DNA of 64,000 nucleotides from Subdoligranulum variabile (GTDB taxonomy: Bacteria; Bacillota; Clostridia; Oscillospirales; Ruminococcaceae). The position numbers and the translations under genes are program-made. The stretch covers positions 1 to 64,000 of the forward strand of contig QAKI01000005.1 in NCBI GenBank assembly GCA_003343905.1, written 5' to 3'. The notes below the pieces were generated by a model. The model did no database searches. It was given only the letters and a program-made list of their open reading frames with translations, and was not told where the DNA came from. Below are positions 43,248-52,199 of the stretch, in pieces; within the stretch, counting starts at the first letter, position 1; each line of letters begins with the position of its first letter.

Positions 43248-43351
43248 AAACTTTTCACAGGTATGACCCGCACGGCTCTGCGGCCCACGGGATGTACAAT
43301 ATAAAAAATTGCCCGATAAGGGCCGTAAACAACGATTTGGAGGAATTTACA

Positions 43352-43591
43352 ATGGTTAAGATCCGTCTGCGCCGCATGGGCGCCAAGAAAGCTCCCTTCT
43401 ACCGTGTGGTCGTGGCTGACAGCCGCTTCGCCCGCGACGGCCGTTTCATTGAGGAGATCGGCTACTACGATCCCACCAAGGAGCCCAGCGTCGTGAACAT
43501 CGACGCCGACAAGGCCAAGCAGTGGCTGGCCAACGGCGCTCAGCCCACCGATACGGTCCGTGAACTGCTGAAGAAGGCTTCCGTACTGTAA
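43352..43591 (+). CDS. rpsP: 30S ribosomal protein S16
   Basis: 79 residues. Begins MVKIRLRRMGAKKAPFYRVVV and has GRFIEEIGYYDPT, both fixed features of S16. The start at 43352 follows GGAGGA; a longer in-frame reading has no support. The order ffh-rpsP-khpA-rimM-trmD is conserved in Firmicutes. Confidence 0.97.
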   Translation: MVKIRLRRMGAKKAPFYRVVVADSRFARDGRFIEEIGYYDPTKEPSVVNIDADKAKQWLANGAQPTDTVRELLKKASVL

Positions 43592-43624
43592 GCTGCCATC
43601 CGTTTTTCAGGGAGGGAACGTCGC

Positions 43625-43858
43625 ATGCAGGAACTCTTAGCAGCCGTCGCCCGCGGTCTGGTCGAAGATAAGGACGCCGTGCAGGTGACCGTTGACCCCG
43701 CGCGTGAGGACGGCACCGTCGTGTACCACCTCAAAGTGGCTGAGGCCGATATGGGCCATGTGATCGGCAAGCAGGGACGCATCGCCAAGGCGATCCGCGT
43801 CGTGATGCGTGCCGCCGCTGCCCGCCATGACGAGAAAGTCATCGTCGAGATCGACTGA
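43625..43858 (+). CDS. khpA: KH-domain RNA-binding protein KhpA
   Basis: 77 residues, a single KH domain with the RNA-binding loop HVIGKQGRIAKAIR. In Firmicutes KhpA works with KhpB in RNA binding and affects cell elongation and division. GGAGGGA precedes the ATG. A terminator-like hairpin follows it. Confidence 0.94.
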   Translation: MQELLAAVARGLVEDKDAVQVTVDPAREDGTVVYHLKVAEADMGHVIGKQGRIAKAIRVVMRAAAARHDEKVIVEID

Positions 43859-43874
43859 CGAGCCAAAACAGTTG

Positions 43875-43912
43875 GCGCCCCGCTTCCGTCCATCGGTGTG
43901 GGGTGCTTTTTT
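43875..43912 (+). terminator. Terminator or attenuator between khpA and rimM
   Basis: A 9-bp stem with two G-T pairs (43875-43883 with 43898-43906) directly followed by six T. It lies inside a conserved gene order, so partial termination is likely, giving more rpsP/khpA than rimM/trmD messenger. Confidence 0.75.
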
Positions 43913-44045
43913 GTGCAAAGGGGACCCTGTGCCGCCCCGCAGAAGGCCGTTTTGTCCGGCCAAGGACCGAACGGGCGCTCCGGTTGCGGGGGCGCTGTTT
44001 CAATCGCAAGGCATTGTATTGCCGCAAAATGCAAAGGAGAAAGCC

Positions 44046-44576
44046 ATGCAAACCTATCTGCCTGCCTGCAAGATCGTCACCACCCACGGGGTGCGCGGCG
44101 AAATGAAGGCCCTGCCGCTGTGCGACGGCGCGGAATTCCTGGCAAAATTCAAGCGGCTGTTCGCCCAGGCGGACGGCAGTGGCGAGGTCCGCGTGCTGGG
44201 CGTGCGCGCCCAGGGCAACATGATCCTGCTGCGCCTCGACGGCGTCGGGGATATGGACGCCGCCCGTGCCCAAGTGGGGCGCACCTATTACTTTGCCAAA
44301 AGCGACGTCCGCCTGCCCAAAGGCCGCTATTTCATCGACGACCTGCTGGGCTGCCGCGTGGTGGATGCCGCCACCGGCGCCGAATACGGCACGCTGACCG
44401 ATGTGGACCACCCGGCTGCCCAGGACATCTATACCGTCACCGACGCGAACGGCGGCACCCATATGCTGCCCGCCGTGCCGGAATTCGTGCAGAAGATCGA
44501 CCTGGAAACGCGCACCATCACCGTGACGCCCATCGACGGCATGTTCACCGAGGCGCTCAACGGCGATAAGGAGTGA
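44046..44576 (+). CDS. rimM: Ribosome maturation factor RimM
   Basis: 176 residues. N-terminal beta-barrel (KIVTTHGVRGEMKALPLCDG) and PRC-barrel C-terminal domain (YFIDDLLGCRVVDA ... MLPAVPEFVQKIDL). It assists late 30S assembly around S19. AAAGGAG precedes the start at 44046. It is followed after 3 bases by trmD. Confidence 0.95.
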   Translation: MQTYLPACKIVTTHGVRGEMKALPLCDGAEFLAKFKRLFAQADGSGEVRVLGVRAQGNMILLRLDGVGDMDAARAQVGRTYYFAKSDVRLPKGRYFIDDLLGCRVVDAATGAEYGTLTDVDHPAAQDIYTVTDANGGTHMLPAVPEFVQKIDLETRTITVTPIDGMFTEALNGDKE

Positions 44577-44579
44577 ACC

Positions 44580-45806
44580 ATGCGCATTGATATTGTGACC
44601 CTGTTCCCGGAACTGTGCGACAGCTTCCTTTCTGCCAGCATTTTGGGCCGGGCGCGGGCCAAAGACCTGTTTGAAGCACACTGCCACCAGATCCGGGACT
44701 ACACCCTCAACAAGCAGAAGCAGACCGACGATTACCCCTATGGCGGCGGCTGCGGCATGGTGCTGTACGCCCAGCCTATCGCGGACTGCCTGCGCGCCGT
44801 ACAGGCGCAGTGCGCGGCCCAGGGGCGTGCCAGGCCCCATGTGGTGTTCCTGACCGCCGCCGGCCGCCCTTATAACGAGGAAACGGCCAAACGGCTGGCG
44901 CAGTACGACGCGCTGACGCTGGTGTGTGGCCACTATGAGGGCATCGACGAGCGGGTGATCGAAGCCTTCGGGGATGAGGAGATCTCCATCGGGGATTATG
45001 TGCTCACCGGCGGCGAACTGGCCAGTCTGGTGGTGGCCGACAGCGTGCTGCGGCTCCAGCCCGGCGTGCTGGCTGAGGAAAAGGGCTACCAGGACGAAAG
45101 CTACTGGGACGGCCTGCTGGAATACCCTCAATATACCCGCCCCGAAGTGTGGGAGGGCCGCGCCGTGCCGCCGGTGCTGCTGACCGGCGACCATAAAAAG
45201 ATCGACGCCTGGCGTGCGGCCCAAAGCCGCGCCCGCACCCGCCAGCGCCGCCCGGACCTCTATGAACAATGGTGCGACACTCACCCCCTGACCGACCTGC
45301 CCAAGTGGAAGCGGGGCGAAAATATGCGCCTTGTGAAAAATGACGAACAGTGGGACCAGGCCGCCTGCCTGTTTGCCGAGGGGCGCTATGCGGTCTGCGA
45401 GGCCGTATGTACGCCGCTGTACCTGGACACGCTCACGCCGGAAAACTGCCGCGCCGAACTGCTGGAAGAAAAGCGTGACGGCTGGGCCTTTTACCTGCAC
45501 TATACAGCGGGTCAGGCCGACGGCATGGTGGGGGTCTGCCACAAGACCGGGGGAATCAGCCACCTGTTTGTGACGCCCGCGGCCCAGGGGAGGGGCATCG
45601 GTACCAAAATGCTGGATTTCGCCCGCAAAAAGTTGCCGGAACACCCCCACCCGACGCTGACGACGCTCAACACCAACACCCGTGCGCTGGCCCTTTACCG
45701 CCGCATGGGATGGCGGGTGGCCGGGGTGCAGACGGTCTATGACCCGGCGCAGGACCCCACATCCGCTGTTTATACCGAGGAATGGAAACTGCGCTACGAG
45801 GGATGA
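44580..45806 (+). CDS. trmD: tRNA (m1G37) methyltransferase TrmD fused to a GNAT acetyltransferase
   Basis: 408 residues, far longer than the usual 240-250. Residues 1-245 are a normal TrmD: DDYPYGGGCGMV, the knotted SAM site LVCGHYEGIDERV (113-125) and SIGDYVLTGGE (136-146), ending with the DLYEQW helix. Residues 249-408 are a second domain with the acetyl-CoA loop VTPAAQGRGIGTKML (331-345) and TNTRALALYRRMGW (365-378) of GNAT enzymes. The frame is continuous. An internal ATG at 45324 (Met249) has only a poor ribosome site, so a fused protein is likelier than two. The function of the acetyltransferase is unknown. Confidence 0.93.
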   Translation: MRIDIVTLFPELCDSFLSASILGRARAKDLFEAHCHQIRDYTLNKQKQTDDYPYGGGCGMVLYAQPIADCLRAVQAQCAAQGRARPHVVFLTAAGRPYNEETAKRLAQYDALTLVCGHYEGIDERVIEAFGDEEISIGDYVLTGGELASLVVADSVLRLQPGVLAEEKGYQDESYWDGLLEYPQYTRPEVWEGRAVPPVLLTGDHKKIDAWRAAQSRARTRQRRPDLYEQWCDTHPLTDLPKWKRGENMRLVKNDEQWDQAACLFAEGRYAVCEAVCTPLYLDTLTPENCRAELLEEKRDGWAFYLHYTAGQADGMVGVCHKTGGISHLFVTPAAQGRGIGTKMLDFARKKLPEHPHPTLTTLNTNTRALALYRRMGWRVAGVQTVYDPAQDPTSAVYTEEWKLRYEG

Positions 45807-45927
45807 CATGCCGTTGCTTTTGTCGTCAATCCACAACAATGTTGAAAACAAACTGGTAAATGTGCACAAAGGCGAAAGCGTACTTTTGGATGAATTACAG
45901 AATCCTGCCAAAATTCTAAATTTCTAC

Positions 45928-45956
45928 TGTACAAAATCGACCAAATAGGATAAAAT
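45928..45956 (+). promoter_or_regulatory. Promoter of the HPr gene
   Basis: TGTACA at 45928-45933 and TAAAAT at 45951-45956, 17 bp apart, within an AT-rich 250-base intergenic stretch after trmD. Confidence 0.6.
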
Positions 45957-45967
45957 AGAAACAATCA

Positions 45968-45997
45968 AGGCGGCGTATCGTACGCAAGAGACCGCCT
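45968..45997 (+). promoter_or_regulatory. Structured 5' leader of the HPr mRNA
   Basis: AGGCGG (45968-45973) pairs with CCGCCT (45992-45997) and encloses CGTA-TCG-TACG, near the start of a leader of about 95 bases. No known riboswitch class is recognised. Confidence 0.4.
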
Positions 45998-46058
45998 GAC
46001 AAGCGCCCACGGTAGAAACGCAGGGGCATATTATTTTCAAAAGTAGGAGAGAATAACT

Positions 46059-46322
46059 ATGTACGTGAAAGAAGTTACCGTTGAGAATCAGGTTGGTCTG
46101 CACGCCCGTCCGGCTACCTTCTTTATCCAGAAGGCGAACGAGTACAAGTCTTCCATCTGGGTCGAAAAAGAAGAACGCCGCGTCAACGCCAAGAGCTTGC
46201 TCGGCGTTCTGAGCTTGGGCATCGTGGGCGGCACCACCATCCGCATCATTGCGGACGGCGCGGACGAACAGGCGGCAGTCGATGGTCTGGTCAAGCTGGT
46301 CAGCTCCGGCTTTGCCGAATAA
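46059..46322 (+). CDS. ptsH: Phosphocarrier protein HPr
   Basis: 87 residues. His15 in GLHARPA is the site phosphorylated by enzyme I, and Ser46 in NAKSLLG is the site of HPr kinase, so it can serve both sugar transport and carbon catabolite control with CcpA. Crh is excluded because His15 is present. Enzyme I and HPr kinase are not in the window. TAGGAGAG precedes the ATG. Monocistronic. Confidence 0.93.
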   Translation: MYVKEVTVENQVGLHARPATFFIQKANEYKSSIWVEKEERRVNAKSLLGVLSLGIVGGTTIRIIADGADEQAAVDGLVKLVSSGFAE

Positions 46323-46336
46323 TTTCCGGTTTGTGC

Positions 46337-46365
46337 AGCGGCGGGGGCGACCCGCCGCTTTTTTA
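46337..46365 (+). terminator. Terminator of the HPr gene
   Basis: A perfect 9-bp GC stem (46337-46345 with 46351-46359), 5-base loop and a run of T. Confidence 0.9.
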
Positions 46366-46392
46366 TTCTCTTTTTGTGTTGCAGGGTGAACT

Positions 46393-48243
46393 ATGACAAA
46401 ATCCGAACTCTACAAAAAAGCCTGTATGCTGCCGCTGCTGCCCGGCGTCTATATCATCCGGGACAAAAGCGATACCATCATCTATATCGGCAAGGCCAAG
46501 CGCCTGCGCACGCGGGTGTCCCAGTATTTCCGGGAGGGCGTGCCCCATGATGCCAAGGTGACCCAGATGATCGCCCACGCCTTCGCCTTTGACGTTATCG
46601 TCTGCCAGAGCGAGTTCGAGGCGCTGGTGCTGGAAGCCAGCCAGATCAAGGCCCACACCCCCAAATATAACATCCTGCTCAAGGACGATAAGGGCTACAG
46701 CTACGTCAAAGTGACCCGCGGGCCGTGGCCGCGCATCTCGGCTGCGCTGCAGAAGGATGACGACGACGCCGATTATATCGGGCCGTTCACGTCCTCCTTT
46801 GCGGTGCGGGAAATGGTGGAACTGGCCCAGGACTGCTTCCTGCTGCCCCGGTGCAACCGGGTGTTCCCGCGGGATTTCGGCAAAGGGCGGCCCTGCCTGA
46901 ACGCCCACATCGGCAAGTGTATGGCGGTGTGCAGCGGCAAGATCAGCAGCGAAGCCTACAACGACGCCGTGCAGGGGGCGCTGCACATGATCCGCTATGG
47001 CAAGAAGGACATCCTGCGCCAACTGCGCGAGAAGATGGAAGCCGCCGCCGAACGGCTGGACTTTGAAACGGCCGCGCTGCTGCGGGACCAGATCCAGGCC
47101 ATCGAACGGGTGGCTGCCGGGCAGAAGGTGGTCATGGACGCCGATACCGAGATGGACGTGATCGCCCTGGCGGGCACGACCAGGGCCGTCTGCGCGGCGG
47201 TGCTGCGCTACCGCGACGGCCGCCTGACCGACAAGCGGGAATTTGTATTCCACGACACCACCGACGTGGCGGCCGTGCGGGAGGAATTTCTGCCCCAGTA
47301 CTATCTGGACGGCGAGAGCGTGCCCAAGACCATCGCGGTGGACGCCCTGCCCCCGGACGCCGACGCGCTGCGCGAGGCGCTGAACCAAGCGCGGGGCAGC
47401 AAGGTGGAACTGTATGTGCCCCAGCGGGGCGACGTGGCCAAGCTGGTCACGATGGCCTACACCAACGCGGTGGAACGGTTGGGGCGGGAGAGCGGCCGCT
47501 ATACCCGCGAAGAAAAGCTGCTGGAGGAAGCCGCCCAGATGCTGGGGCTGAAAGCCCCGCCCCGGATCATCGAAAGCTATGATATTTCCAACTGGGGCGA
47601 CGGTTCCAGCGTCTGCGGCATGGTGGTGTTCAAGGACGGCAAACCCTACCGGGCGGGCTACCGCCGCTTCAAGATGAAGAGCGTGGCCGGGATCGACGAC
47701 TATGCCTCCCTGGCCGAGACCCTGTCCCGCCGCGCGGCGGAGTACGAAGCCGCCCGCCGCGGCGAAAAGCCCGACGGACCCCAGAACCAGTTCGCGTCCC
47801 TGCCGGACCTGCTGCTGATCGACGGCGGCCGGGGGCAGGTCGGCGCGGTCAAACAGGCGCTAAAGGGCACGGCGCTGGAACACGTACCCACCTTCGGCAT
47901 GGTCAAGGACGACCACCACCGCACCCGTGCCATCGTGGACGATGCGGGCGGGGAGATCGCCATCAACCGCAACCGCAATATCTTCACCTTTGTCACGAAT
48001 ATCCAGGACGAGACCCACCGCTACGCCAACGACTACCGCCGCCGCGCCATGAAAAAACGGTCCTACGCGGCCACGCTGACGGCCCTGCCCGGCGTGGGCG
48101 AAAAGACCAGCGCGGCCCTGCTGGCCCACTTCAAGACGGTAGCCGCCGTGCGTGCGGCCAGTATCTCCGACCTGGAGGAAGTCAAGGGCATCAGCCACAA
48201 CAAGGCCGAAAAACTGTACAACGCCCTGCACCATGGTGTATAA
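46393..48243 (+). CDS. uvrC: Excinuclease ABC subunit C
   Basis: 616 residues. GIY-YIG nuclease at the N terminus (PGVYIIRD ... IIYIGKAKRLRTRV), the Cys-containing region CNRVFPRDFGKGRPCLNAHIGKC, a UVR motif (about 200-235, DFETAALLRDQI), the RNase H-like C-terminal nuclease (ESYDISNWGDGSSV; LLLIDGGRGQVG) and a helix-hairpin-helix end (LPGVGEKTSAALL). All catalytic parts seem intact; it makes both incisions in nucleotide excision repair with UvrAB. AGGGTG precedes the start. Confidence 0.96.
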   Translation: MTKSELYKKACMLPLLPGVYIIRDKSDTIIYIGKAKRLRTRVSQYFREGVPHDAKVTQMIAHAFAFDVIVCQSEFEALVLEASQIKAHTPKYNILLKDDKGYSYVKVTRGPWPRISAALQKDDDDADYIGPFTSSFAVREMVELAQDCFLLPRCNRVFPRDFGKGRPCLNAHIGKCMAVCSGKISSEAYNDAVQGALHMIRYGKKDILRQLREKMEAAAERLDFETAALLRDQIQAIERVAAGQKVVMDADTEMDVIALAGTTRAVCAAVLRYRDGRLTDKREFVFHDTTDVAAVREEFLPQYYLDGESVPKTIAVDALPPDADALREALNQARGSKVELYVPQRGDVAKLVTMAYTNAVERLGRESGRYTREEKLLEEAAQMLGLKAPPRIIESYDISNWGDGSSVCGMVVFKDGKPYRAGYRRFKMKSVAGIDDYASLAETLSRRAAEYEAARRGEKPDGPQNQFASLPDLLLIDGGRGQVGAVKQALKGTALEHVPTFGMVKDDHHRTRAIVDDAGGEIAINRNRNIFTFVTNIQDETHRYANDYRRRAMKKRSYAATLTALPGVGEKTSAALLAHFKTVAAVRAASISDLEEVKGISHNKAEKLYNALHHGV

Positions 48244-48294
48244 TCGGGCTGGCTGCCGCGGCAGCGCAAAATCCTTGCATAGAAGGAGCACCCT

Positions 48295-50715
48295 ATGCTC
48301 ATACTGACTGTTCTGATCACCCTGCTGCTGGCGGGGCTTTTCGCCTGGCTGCCGGGCCGCCTGTGCGGCCGCGGCCTGACCCGCGCGGACCTGCTGGCCG
48401 GGCCGGGCCTGACGGCTGCGGTCTGGCTGTGGGCGGCCTGTATCTATGAAAAGCCCGGCCTTGCGGTGGACTTTGACGCCTTCCGCCTGCTGGGCATCAC
48501 GGCCATGACGCTGTGGGCCTGCGGGCTGGCGCTGGGCTTCCGCCTGCGCAAAAAACTGCCGCGCCTGCGCACGGCGGCGGCCGTGGGGCTGCTGGCGGCC
48601 GCCGCGCTGGGGCTGGAACTGTTCGTCTGCAACCTGAACTTCTGGGCCACCCACAGCTATACCCCGGTGGACCTGCGCCCCTGGCTGACGGAGGAAGCCG
48701 ACCCCGGTGCGCCGCTGACGCTGGACGAGGAACATACCACCCTGACCTTTGCGGGGCTGGATCAGGAAGTGTACAACCTGCAACTGTCCGGGCTGTCCTA
48801 CCAGTACGACGGCCCGCACCCGGAGGTGCAGGACCCGCTGTTCACGCTGACGGTGGCTGCCACCGATGAAGCCAGCAGCGCGTCCCGCCAGAGCTGGCCC
48901 TGGCAGGTGGCGGTCCGTTCGGAGCGCAGCCTGACCCGCAGCCTGGATCTTTCCGGCAAGGTCGGGACGTTGACGCTGACGGCCGCCGCCTACGCGGGGG
49001 AGTACCGCCAGTATCCGCTGCAGTACACGCTGCAGACGGTGTACGCCAATGTGCCGCGGCCGCTGGATTTTTCGCTGGTCCGGTGCCTGGCGCTGTTTGC
49101 CCTGCTGGGGGCGGCGTTCGCCCTGCGCCCGGCGGGCGCGCTCTGGCGGGACGCCTACCTGGAACATACGGCCCGCTACCGCCCGGCGGTGGTGCTGGTC
49201 ATGGCGGTGCTGGCGGTGCTGGCGGTGCTGGCGCCCTTTGCCGACCGCTTCAACGCCGGGGTGGCGACCTCTTTCTATAACACGGCGGACTGGGACGGCG
49301 GCAGCCGGATCAATTTCACCAAGCACATCGACGATCAGGTCAGCGATACCGCCGCCCAGTACGGGGCGCTGGCCCACAGCCTGCTGAACGGCCGCCTGGA
49401 TCTGGAAAAAGACCCGCCCGCCGCCATGCAGACGATGGAGAACCCCTACGACACCGCGGCCCGCCAGCAGGCGGCGCCCGATGCGCTGTGGGACGTGGCC
49501 TACTACGGGGGCCGCTACTATGTCTATTTCGGGCTGGTGCCCTGCCTGCTGTTCCAACTGCCGTTTGAACTGCTGACCGGGGTGCAGGACCTGCCGCCCA
49601 GCCTGCCCATGATCCTGCTTTCCTGGCTGCTGATCTGGGCCTGCTTCGGCTGTGTGAAGCAGGCGATGCGCCGCTGGTTCCCCAAAGCCAGCGCGGCCGC
49701 CTACCTGCTCGTTTCCACCGGGATGGCTGCGGGCAGCCAGATCTATTATCTGCTGCTGCGCCCGTCGGTCTATGAATATGCGATCCTGGCCGGGGCGGCC
49801 TTCGTTCTGCTGGGGCTCTGGCAATGGCTGGCGGCCGCCAATACGCCGGTGGAAAAGCGTGCCCGGCTGGCCGCACATCTGGCGCTGGGCAGCCTGTGCA
49901 TGGCGCTGGTGGCGGGCTGCCGCCCCCAGATGGTGCTGTTCGCCGTGCTGGCGCTGCCCATCTTCTGGCGGCGCTACCTGCGGGAAAAGCGCCTGTTCAC
50001 CCGCGCGGGCGTGGGGGAGGCGCTGGCCTTCCTGCTGCCCTTTGCGGCGGTGGCGGTGCTGCTCATGTGGTACAACGCAGCGCGGTTCGGTTCGCCCTTT
50101 GACTTTGGCGCGAACTACAACCTGACCAGCAACGATATGACCCGCCGCGGGTTCAGCGTGGGGCGCATCGCCCCGGCGGTATGCACCTTCCTGTTCGGCG
50201 TGCCGGGTGTGTCCACGGTGTTCCCGTACCTGAGCGCCACCCGCATGCAGACCAACTACATGGGCCTGACCATTACCGAACTGTTTTACGGCGGGGCCTT
50301 TGCCTGCCTGCCGCTGCTGTGGGGGCTGGCGGTGCTGCCTCTGGCGCGCGGCCGTCTGGGCCAAAAACGGGACCTGCGCGCCCTGCTGGGCCTGACCCTG
50401 ACGGCGGCGCTGGTTCTGGTAGTGCTGGACTGCCAGATGGCCGGGGTGCTCTACCGCTACCAGAGCGACTGGCTGGGACCGCTGCTGCTGGCGGCGGCGC
50501 TGGCGTGGCTGCTGGCGGAGGAAGTCCTGCGCGCCCACCGGGGCGCCCCCGGTGTGGCGCGCCTGCAAACGGCCTGCCGTGTGCTGCTGCCGCTGGCTGT
50601 GCTGGCTGGGGCCGCGTATAACTTCTGCGTCTATTTTGCGGCGGAACCCGGCCTGATCGGCCAGAGCCCCGCCCTGTACCAGAACGTCAGCCGCCTTGTG
50701 CAGTTCTGGCTGTAA
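48295..50715 (+). CDS. Large polytopic membrane protein, GT-C-like, function unknown
   Basis: 806 residues with a dozen or more hydrophobic helices. After three N-terminal helices (to about 110) comes a non-membrane, beta-rich segment (about 120-265), then a multi-helix bundle. External loops are rich in Asn/Tyr/Asp (FYNTADWDGGSRINFTKHIDD; YYGGRYYVYFGLVP), as in GT-C glycosyltransferases that use lipid-linked sugars, but no recognised catalytic DD/DE motif could be assigned. AGAAGGAGC precedes the ATG. Monocistronic with its own terminator. It could be a polysaccharide or teichoic-acid modifying enzyme. Confidence 0.75.
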   Translation: MLILTVLITLLLAGLFAWLPGRLCGRGLTRADLLAGPGLTAAVWLWAACIYEKPGLAVDFDAFRLLGITAMTLWACGLALGFRLRKKLPRLRTAAAVGLLAAAALGLELFVCNLNFWATHSYTPVDLRPWLTEEADPGAPLTLDEEHTTLTFAGLDQEVYNLQLSGLSYQYDGPHPEVQDPLFTLTVAATDEASSASRQSWPWQVAVRSERSLTRSLDLSGKVGTLTLTAAAYAGEYRQYPLQYTLQTVYANVPRPLDFSLVRCLALFALLGAAFALRPAGALWRDAYLEHTARYRPAVVLVMAVLAVLAVLAPFADRFNAGVATSFYNTADWDGGSRINFTKHIDDQVSDTAAQYGALAHSLLNGRLDLEKDPPAAMQTMENPYDTAARQQAAPDALWDVAYYGGRYYVYFGLVPCLLFQLPFELLTGVQDLPPSLPMILLSWLLIWACFGCVKQAMRRWFPKASAAAYLLVSTGMAAGSQIYYLLLRPSVYEYAILAGAAFVLLGLWQWLAAANTPVEKRARLAAHLALGSLCMALVAGCRPQMVLFAVLALPIFWRRYLREKRLFTRAGVGEALAFLLPFAAVAVLLMWYNAARFGSPFDFGANYNLTSNDMTRRGFSVGRIAPAVCTFLFGVPGVSTVFPYLSATRMQTNYMGLTITELFYGGAFACLPLLWGLAVLPLARGRLGQKRDLRALLGLTLTAALVLVVLDCQMAGVLYRYQSDWLGPLLLAAALAWLLAEEVLRAHRGAPGVARLQTACRVLLPLAVLAGAAYNFCVYFAAEPGLIGQSPALYQNVSRLVQFWL

Positions 50716-50772
50716 AGGCGCGCAATGCCCACGCCGCGCGGCGGTTTGGCTTTTTCGCAATAGCAATAGAAG

Positions 50773-50807
50773 AACAGCCCTCTGGCAAGGCGCCGGGGGG
50801 CTGTTTT
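50773..50807 (+). terminator. Terminator of the polytopic protein gene
   Basis: AACAGCCC (50773-50780) pairs with GGGCTGTT (50798-50805), with an inner GC-rich helix and a T tail. Confidence 0.75.
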
Positions 50808-50866
50808 GCTGTGCCGAGGGGGAACTTGTGAACCGCCACGGTTTTACGCGCCGCGGCGCTTTTTCC

Positions 50867-50895
50867 TTGCATAACCGGCGCAAAGGCTCTATAAT
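50867..50895 (+). promoter_or_regulatory. Promoter of the YesN-YesM-binding-protein operon
   Basis: TTGCAT at 50867-50872 and TATAAT at 50890-50895 with a 17-bp spacer, 29 bases before the start codon. Confidence 0.85.
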
Positions 50896-50924
50896 AGGAC
50901 CAATAGGAAAAGGAGCGTTCCCTT

Positions 50925-52199
50925 ATGGCAGAAAAAAATATCTATACCGTCGTTGTGGCGGACGACGAGGACGAACTGCGGGAAGCCGTCTGCACGATGA
51001 CCCCGTGGGAAGCCCTGGGTTTCCATCTGGTGGGCAACGCCAGCAACGGGCTGGACGCGCTGGAACTGGTCGAACGGCTGGAGCCCGACCTGCTGCTGAC
51101 CGACATCCGTATGCCGTTCATCTCCGGCCTGGAACTGGCCCGGCAGGTGCGTGAGATCCGCCCCGCCATGCACATCGCCTTTTTGAGCGGCTATGATGAC
51201 TTCGAGTACGCCAAACAGGCCATCCAGTACAACATCATCAGCTATATGCTCAAGCCGCTGACGATGGACGGCCTGGCCGCGGAACTCAAGGTTATCCATG
51301 AAAAGATCGAGCAGCGGTATGCCAGCCTGCGCCGTTCCGACGACCGGCAGGGCGACCGCGCGGCCTTTTTGATCCCGCTGGTGCTGGAACGGTACGACGC
51401 CATGCCCGACGGGCAGGAGACTGTCCTGCGGGAGGGCGCTGCGGCCTGCGGGCTGCTGCGCGGCACCGACGACCGCAGCGTGCTGGTGGTGCTCACGGTC
51501 GCCATGCAGGACGGCAGCGCCTGTGAGCCGGGCTTCCTGCATCTGGTGGACCAGTTGGCGAACAAGTACCTGCGCCATTTTGCGTTTTCTTCCAGCGGCC
51601 GCGTGGTGGCGGTGCTGCTGGGCAACCCCTCGGACTTTGAGGAATACCTGCATATCCTGGCCGACGAGATCTGCCAGCTCACCGAGCGCGCGCTGGACAA
51701 GCGGGTGCTGGTGGGCGTCAGCCGCGCGGTGGAGCAGTTCGGGGAACTCAACGGCGCATACCGTCAATCGCTGGAAGCCCTGCACGCCGCGGCGGACAGC
51801 GAGGGCGGCGTCAGCTTCACGGCCGACAGCCGCAAAAGCGGCGGCCTGTGTGAACGCGCGCTGGAGATCATCGAGCAGCGGTACATGGATGAGAACCTCT
51901 CGCTGGCATCGCTCAGCGCCATGCTCAACGTCAGCCCCAATCACCTGAGCGCCTGCATCCGCAAAACGGCGGGGGAGACCTTCATCAATATCCTGATCCG
52001 CCGCCGGATGGAAAAAGCCCAGCAGCTTTTGCTGACCACCGACCTGCAGGTGCAGGAGATCGCCCGCCGCTGCGGCTACATCGACCAGCACTATTTCAGC
52101 TATTGCTTTAAGAAATACAGCGGGACTTCGCCCGGGGCGCTGCGCCGCCGCAAGGCTGCCGGGGCCGCCGTGCCCGCGGAAGGGGAGGGAACCGCATGA
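50925..52199 (+). CDS. YesN-type response regulator (receiver + AraC HTH)
   Basis: 424 residues. Receiver domain (1-125) with VVADDEDELREA, phospho-Asp in LLLTDIRMPFISG and Lys in YMLKPLT. A middle linker domain (about 145-300) precedes the AraC-type double helix-turn-helix (about 310-405: SLASLSAMLNVSPNHLSACIRKTAG and QEIARRCGYIDQHYFSYCFKKYSG). The stop overlaps the kinase start (ATGA). Members of this family control carbohydrate-uptake genes; the target here may lie outside the window. Confidence 0.94.
   Translation: MAEKNIYTVVVADDEDELREAVCTMTPWEALGFHLVGNASNGLDALELVERLEPDLLLTDIRMPFISGLELARQVREIRPAMHIAFLSGYDDFEYAKQAIQYNIISYMLKPLTMDGLAAELKVIHEKIEQRYASLRRSDDRQGDRAAFLIPLVLERYDAMPDGQETVLREGAAACGLLRGTDDRSVLVVLTVAMQDGSACEPGFLHLVDQLANKYLRHFAFSSSGRVVAVLLGNPSDFEEYLHILADEICQLTERALDKRVLVGVSRAVEQFGELNGAYRQSLEALHAAADSEGGVSFTADSRKSGGLCERALEIIEQRYMDENLSLASLSAMLNVSPNHLSACIRKTAGETFINILIRRRMEKAQQLLLTTDLQVQEIARRCGYIDQHYFSYCFKKYSGTSPGALRRRKAAGAAVPAEGEGTA

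Noticed and set aside
45324..45806. GNAT domain as a separate gene starting at an internal ATG
   Set aside because: The frame is continuous with TrmD and the sequence before 45324 is a poor ribosome site; kept as an alternative to test, not called.
46059..46322. Calling the HPr-like gene Crh
   Set aside because: His15 is present in GLHARPA; Crh lacks it.
47860..50883. Very long open frame on the minus strand across uvrC and the polytopic protein gene (about 1000 codons)
   Set aside because: It is a mirror of GC-rich codons of two well-supported plus-strand genes; composition is Arg/Gln/His/Gly-rich with no motif, and no ribosome site was seen.
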